The notes under the pieces are model-generated. The model saw only the letters and a list, made by a program, of their open reading frames with translations, searched no databases and was not told where the DNA came from. Positions 5,479 to 7,734 of a stretch of 7,734 nt of DNA are shown piece after piece. The translations under genes were made by a program, and so were the position numbers. Origin of the DNA: Deltaproteobacteria bacterium UBA796 (GTDB lineage: Bacteria > Myxococcota_A > UBA796); contig DBIS01000363.1 in the NCBI GenBank assembly GCA_002296975.1, forward strand, positions 1-7,734. Reading direction: 5' to 3'. How positions within the stretch are numbered: position 1 is the stretch's first letter; each line of letters starts with the position of its first letter.

Positions 5479-6606
5479 ATGTCGAAGCCTATTTCCATGC
5501 GTGGCACCCTGATGTCGACCCGCAAGAAGGTAATTTTCGCCCTCCTTGCGACGGTGGTTGGGTTGTTTGGGCTGGAATTTGGCTTTCGAGGCGTTGTGGC
5601 GCTCACTTCTGACCGCCTCCCTGGCATGATCGATCAATACCGGGCTCGCTGGTATCCGAACGATGTTGCCTCTCTCGCATACCGGCCTCATCCGTACTTC
5701 GGCTATGTCCGGCGGGATGGAGGGCCCACAGACGGGATCAATTCCCTTGGGTTCTGGGGTCCCGAATTGGATGTAGAGAAACCGCCCAACACCCTGCGTA
5801 TTGTGGCGCTCGGTGGGTCGACGACTGCCGGCCCGTTGGCCTGGCCCTATCAATTGCAGACTCAATTGTCGACGGCGCTTAAGCCTGTCGGTGTGCAGGT
5901 TCAGAACCTCGGAATCGGTGGTTGGACCAGCGCTGAGGCGGTTGCAGCCTTCGCGATGGTGGGCCTCTCGTACCAGCCCGATGTCGTGGTGGTGCATTGC
6001 GTAAACAATGACATGGAGCCCATGCGCGCACTGGCGCCTGCCGTCGACTACAGCCACTATCGGCGAGCGATGAACGTCCTCCAAGATGAGGTCGGAGAGG
6101 CTCGGATCCACAAGAGCAACCAGGAGGCCTTCGATGCAGTGGTCGCAGGGCTCTCCGACCTATTCGTCTACTTCAAGATGTTCCGGACCGATGCGTTGCC
6201 CACCCGGGCAACGGTGCATGCGCTCACTACCTGGCAGGGAGAAAGCACGGCCGAGCCCTCGCAGGGTGCGATCGCCATCTACAAGCGCAACCTCACCTCC
6301 ATCGCCGCGCTCGCGGAAGCAAACGGCGCCACCATGGTCGTGGCCACCATGCCGGTCATGAAGACACCACGCGCAGGCATGCCCTCGTTGCCATCGGGTC
6401 ACATCAAGTCCCTCGAATTCCAGAACCAACGGTTGCGTGACTTCGCTGAGGAGGAAGGGTGGGTGCTGGCTGATATGGCGGCCATTGCCCCCGAGCTCGC
6501 CCCATACTTTGAGGATGCCATCCATGTGGACATGACCGGGGAGCGCATGAAGGCTGAAGTTGTCGTCCAGGCGCTGTTTGAGGCGGGTGTGTTGGGCGAC
6601 CGGTAA
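5479..6606 (+). CDS. Membrane-anchored SGNH/GDSL-family hydrolase (esterase or O-acyl hydrolase)
   Basis: A 375-residue protein with an N-terminal anchor (VIFALLATVVGLFGLEFGF, about 18-36) and a long SGNH domain facing the periplasm. Numbering from ATG 5479, block I is ALGGSTTAGP with nucleophile Ser114. Block II is NLGIGGW, with an oxyanion-hole Gly around 146-148. Block III is CVNNDMEP, with Asn177 and Asp178. Block V is DAIHVDMTGERM, with Asp346 and His349 completing the Ser-Asp-His triad. The preceding INSLGFWGPELD element is typical of SGNH proteins found beside polysaccharide and lipid genes. It probably deacylates a sugar or lipid ester, but the substrate is unknown and no polysaccharide genes are nearby. 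Three starts are possible (ATG 5479, 5497, 5512), none with a clear Shine-Dalgarno; 5512 gives the tidiest anchor (MSTRKKVIFALL). All four catalytic blocks are intact, so it is probably functional. Confidence 0.88.
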   Translation: MSKPISMRGTLMSTRKKVIFALLATVVGLFGLEFGFRGVVALTSDRLPGMIDQYRARWYPNDVASLAYRPHPYFGYVRRDGGPTDGINSLGFWGPELDVEKPPNTLRIVALGGSTTAGPLAWPYQLQTQLSTALKPVGVQVQNLGIGGWTSAEAVAAFAMVGLSYQPDVVVVHCVNNDMEPMRALAPAVDYSHYRRAMNVLQDEVGEARIHKSNQEAFDAVVAGLSDLFVYFKMFRTDALPTRATVHALTTWQGESTAEPSQGAIAIYKRNLTSIAALAEANGATMVVATMPVMKTPRAGMPSLPSGHIKSLEFQNQRLRDFAEEEGWVLADMAAIAPELAPYFEDAIHVDMTGERMKAEVVVQALFEAGVLGDR

Positions 6607-6739
6607 GCCCAGCCCAGTGGGGCGGTTGGTCACCGCGGAGTTCAGTCCTCATGGTTTCCGGAACCCCAACGTTAATCGGGTCCACTCCTCTCCACTGCGC
6701 GCATCCCACGAATACCGTATGCGCCTCCATTGCTTCGAA

Positions 6740-6781
6740 TTCGTAATCAGCAGGCCGCGTGTTCAAGTCGCGTTCTCGGCA
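6740..6781 (+). pseudogene. 3' half of a tRNA-Thr (CGT), remnant
   Basis: From the anticodon loop on, this is a consistent tRNA: loop TTCGTAA (6740-6746, anticodon CGT at 6742-6744), 3' anticodon strand TCAGC (6747-6751), variable AGGCC, T stem GCGTG (6757-6761) with CGCGT (6769-6773, two wobbles) around TTCAAGT (6762-6768), acceptor 3' strand TCTCGGC (6774-6780) and discriminator A6781. ACA follows instead of CCA. Upstream there is no GCTGA partner, no D arm and no GCCGAGA acceptor strand, so the 5' half is missing. The order and acceptor resemble E. coli thrW. The break in the anticodon loop is where tyrosine recombinases often cross over in tRNA genes. Confidence 0.75.
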
Positions 6782-6789
6782 ACACCTCG

Positions 6790-6821
6790 AAGCCTCGGTC
6801 CACTGGCCGGGGCTTTGTTGT
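6790..6821 (+). terminator. Intrinsic terminator, inherited from the tRNA-Thr
   Basis: AAGCCTCGG (6790-6798) pairs along all 9 positions, with one wobble, with CCGGGGCTT (6807-6815) around loop TCCACTGG. TTTGTTGT (6814-6821) follows. It starts 9 bases after the tRNA remnant's discriminator, the normal place for a tRNA terminator. Confidence 0.8.
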
Positions 6822-6847
6822 ATTTCGGGAATAAACCCTGCTAACAT
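6818..6847 (+). promoter_or_regulatory. Probable promoter of the CxxC protein gene
   Basis: An extended -10 element TGCTAACAT (6839-6847, TG plus TAACAT) lies 18 bases after a partial -35 TTGTAT (6818-6823). Initiation near 6854 would leave a leader of about 14 bases carrying the GGAGG ribosome site (6857-6861). Confidence 0.4.
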
Positions 6848-6867
6848 CGGGGCATTGGAGGACTGCA

Positions 6868-7440
6868 ATGTCTAGTACCGACGGCCCCGATCGGCCCCAT
6901 CTTCACAAAAACTTGATCGCTGAGCCATGCCCCACCCTGGGCCTCTCACCCGACTTTGATGATGGCGCCGCCGCCAAGGCGTGCGAAGGCTGCGACGAGC
7001 GCGTCCACAACCTCAGCGCCCTGTCCCAAGATGAGGCGGCGGAGCTGCTCACTCAACAGGATGGCATCTGCGTGCACTACGAAGTGAGCCCCAGCGGCGG
7101 CCCGCAGTTTCGCACCCCACCCACACGGCTCAAGCCCGCATTGGTGGGCGGGATCACCATGGCTCTCGCAATGGTGGCCGGCTGTGGAAAGGAGTCATCG
7201 GGAAATGGGGGGGGCATAGAAGCTGAATCTATAGACGTCTCCTCTGAGGCCGTTCAAACAAGCGGAACAACGCCAGAACCCAACGAGACAGATGCCTCCA
7301 AGCCGGTCGGAGACATAGGTCCCAAGACCAAGCCAAAGCACAAGGTGGGGCGGATATCAAGGCCCCGCCGGCCCACCAACACAGCTGCGAAGGCCACGGC
7401 GAACGAGGCGGACTGTGAGGACGAGCCCACACAGCCATAG
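6868..7440 (+). CDS. Myxobacterial-type CxxC protein with internal lipobox-like membrane segment
   Basis: A 190-residue protein of unknown function. Residues 21-71 carry four cysteines in a recognisable arrangement: C21, then CEGCDERVHNLSALSQDEA (C39, C42), then a helix AAELLTQQ and GICVHY (C68). I recall this CxxC-x-x-x-VH-x-LS and CV[RH]Y module from many hypothetical proteins of Myxococcota; the CxxC suggests metal or redox chemistry. A hydrophobic segment (ALVGGITMALAMVAGC, 91-106) ends in Cys106 in a lipobox-like setting. The remaining C-terminal half is disordered, first Ser/Glu/Thr-rich, then Lys/Arg/Pro-rich (KTKPKHKVGRISRPRRP). That suggests a cytoplasmic Cys domain and an exported tail, although a lipoprotein signal this far from the N-terminus would be unusual. 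The start is well set: GGAGG at 6857-6861, 6 bases before ATG. A run of eight G (7207-7214) lies inside the frame just after the membrane segment. Confidence 0.8.
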   Translation: MSSTDGPDRPHLHKNLIAEPCPTLGLSPDFDDGAAAKACEGCDERVHNLSALSQDEAAELLTQQDGICVHYEVSPSGGPQFRTPPTRLKPALVGGITMALAMVAGCGKESSGNGGGIEAESIDVSSEAVQTSGTTPEPNETDASKPVGDIGPKTKPKHKVGRISRPRRPTNTAAKATANEADCEDEPTQP

Positions 7441-7463
7441 GCCCGCTGTTCACCTTATGGCTG
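7432..7463. terminator. Inverted repeat between convergent genes
   Basis: CAGCCATA (7432-7439) and TATGGCTG (7456-7463) are perfect complements flanking a 16-base loop, and they overlap the stop codons of the two convergent genes. This is the position of a bidirectional terminator, but there is no T-tract on either side, so the role is uncertain. Confidence 0.35.
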
Positions 7464-7734
7464 AGCCTCGTACCCTGAAAAGACATAGTGAACTGCGTAG
7501 TCGGTTGCGAGACCGTCGCAATCGGCTCCGTACTGCCAACGCTGAAACACAGCCATGGACAAGGTCTCGCCCGCAGGAACCCGAATTCCAGACTCAAAGT
7601 GGTATGCACCTGCGGAACCTGGGTCGGAGGTCGCACCATTTCCGAAGGTGTCATACACCGGCGAATTCGTGAGTATCCGCCCGACCTGTTCTCCTGAACT
7701 CAGGCTCGGTTTTGGACTAATGTTTCCTATCCTT
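7455..7734 (-). CDS. C-terminal part of a probable exported protein, 5' partial and possibly truncated at the repeat
   Basis: The frame ends at TAA (7455-7457) and stays open to the window edge. The convincing part, reading from about 7694 leftwards, is GEQVGRILTNSPVYDTF, then GNGATSDPGSAGAYHFESG, then IRVPAGETLSMAVFQRWQY and GADCDGLATDYAVHYVFSGY, finishing EAQP. The Gly/Ser/Asp/aromatic-rich, beta-strand-like composition suggests a secreted beta-sandwich protein; I cannot name the family. GTG 7658 is only the first available start codon inside the window, and the protein-like sequence continues upstream of it without a ribosome site. The 34-bp repeat occupies 7701-7734, so the codons there (RIGNISPKPSL) may be repeat sequence read by chance. 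It converges with the 6868-7440 gene, 14 bases apart. Confidence 0.55.
   Translation of the reverse strand, partial: RIGNISPKPSLSSGEQVGRILTNSPVYDTFGNGATSDPGSAGAYHFESGIRVPAGETLSMAVFQRWQYGADCDGLATDYAVHYVFSGYEAQP
7701..7734 (+). repeat. 34-bp direct repeat, copy 2 (cut by the window end)
   Basis: Identical over all 34 bases to 5354-5387, same orientation. The left edge is sharp: ACT precedes it here, AAG precedes copy 1. The repeat may be longer, because the window ends while the match still holds. It abuts the truncated - strand frame described at 7455-7734. Confidence 0.9.

Noticed and set aside
5373..5612. 79-codon + strand frame starting inside the repeat (MFPILGSS...)
   Set aside because: It overlaps the SGNH hydrolase N-terminus in another frame, runs through the hairpin, and has no ribosome site or recognisable composition.
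2713..6781. tRNA-Asn and the tRNA-Thr remnant as the two ends of one island
   Set aside because: The 3' halves differ throughout except for the conserved T loop, so they cannot be the paired att sites of a single integration.
6404..6868. 154-codon - strand frame containing RERDLNTRPADYE
   Set aside because: The peptide is the antisense translation of the tRNA-Thr 3' half, a well-known source of spurious annotated proteins. The rest is antisense to the SGNH gene and intergenic DNA.
1..7734. CRISPR array, insertion sequence or integrase gene
   Set aside because: No regularly spaced repeats, no DDE, serine or tyrosine recombinase motifs, and no paired terminal inverted repeats were found on either strand.

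Overview
The window looks like a chromosomal segment of a Gram-negative bacterium, most likely from the Myxococcota/Bradymonadota (former deltaproteobacterial) radiation. This is inferred from a secreted HExxHxxGxxH metalloprotease with many cysteines, and from a small protein (6868-7440) with the CxxC / C-V-[RH]-Y pattern I associate with myxobacterial hypothetical proteins. It cannot be fixed to a genus from sequence alone. Both window ends cut through reading frames.

Left third (1-2823): a tightly spaced + strand run made of the 3' part of a zinc metalloprotease gene, a small exported HEAT-like protein, and an APC-superfamily amino-acid permease. An intact tRNA-Asn(GTT) follows, with a probable promoter and an intrinsic terminator. 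This part reads as ordinary, well-kept chromosome.

Middle (2824-5478): a - strand MscS-family mechanosensitive channel of the YbdG type, with visibly more G/C-ending codons than the left-hand genes, then a patchwork of broken genes. A + strand DUF4359-like ORF runs on into an unrelated tail. On the opposite strand lie the first 34 or so residues of a radical SAM enzyme, cut just after its cysteine motif, and the C-terminal 64 codons of a second gene cut just before a repeat. These two fragments lie in the natural order (end of one gene, start of the next), so they look like one excised slice of a former operon.

Right third (5354-7734): an exact 34-bp direct repeat occurs at 5354-5387 and again at the last 34 bases of the window, and a diverged bipartite third copy sits at 4366-4396. 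The copy at 5354 leads into a long imperfect hairpin. Between the two exact copies lie a membrane-anchored SGNH/GDSL hydrolase, the 3' half of a tRNA-Thr(CGT) with its terminator still attached, a promoter, the CxxC protein, and the 3' end of a - strand gene for a probable exported protein. That gene's recognisable sequence stops close to the second repeat.

Taken together, 2824-7734 looks like a rearrangement or integration hotspot: tRNA-associated, littered with gene fragments, and carrying a short repeat at breakpoints. No integrase, transposase or CRISPR array is visible, so the agent of rearrangement is not shown here. Assembly chimerism has to be excluded before biology is claimed.
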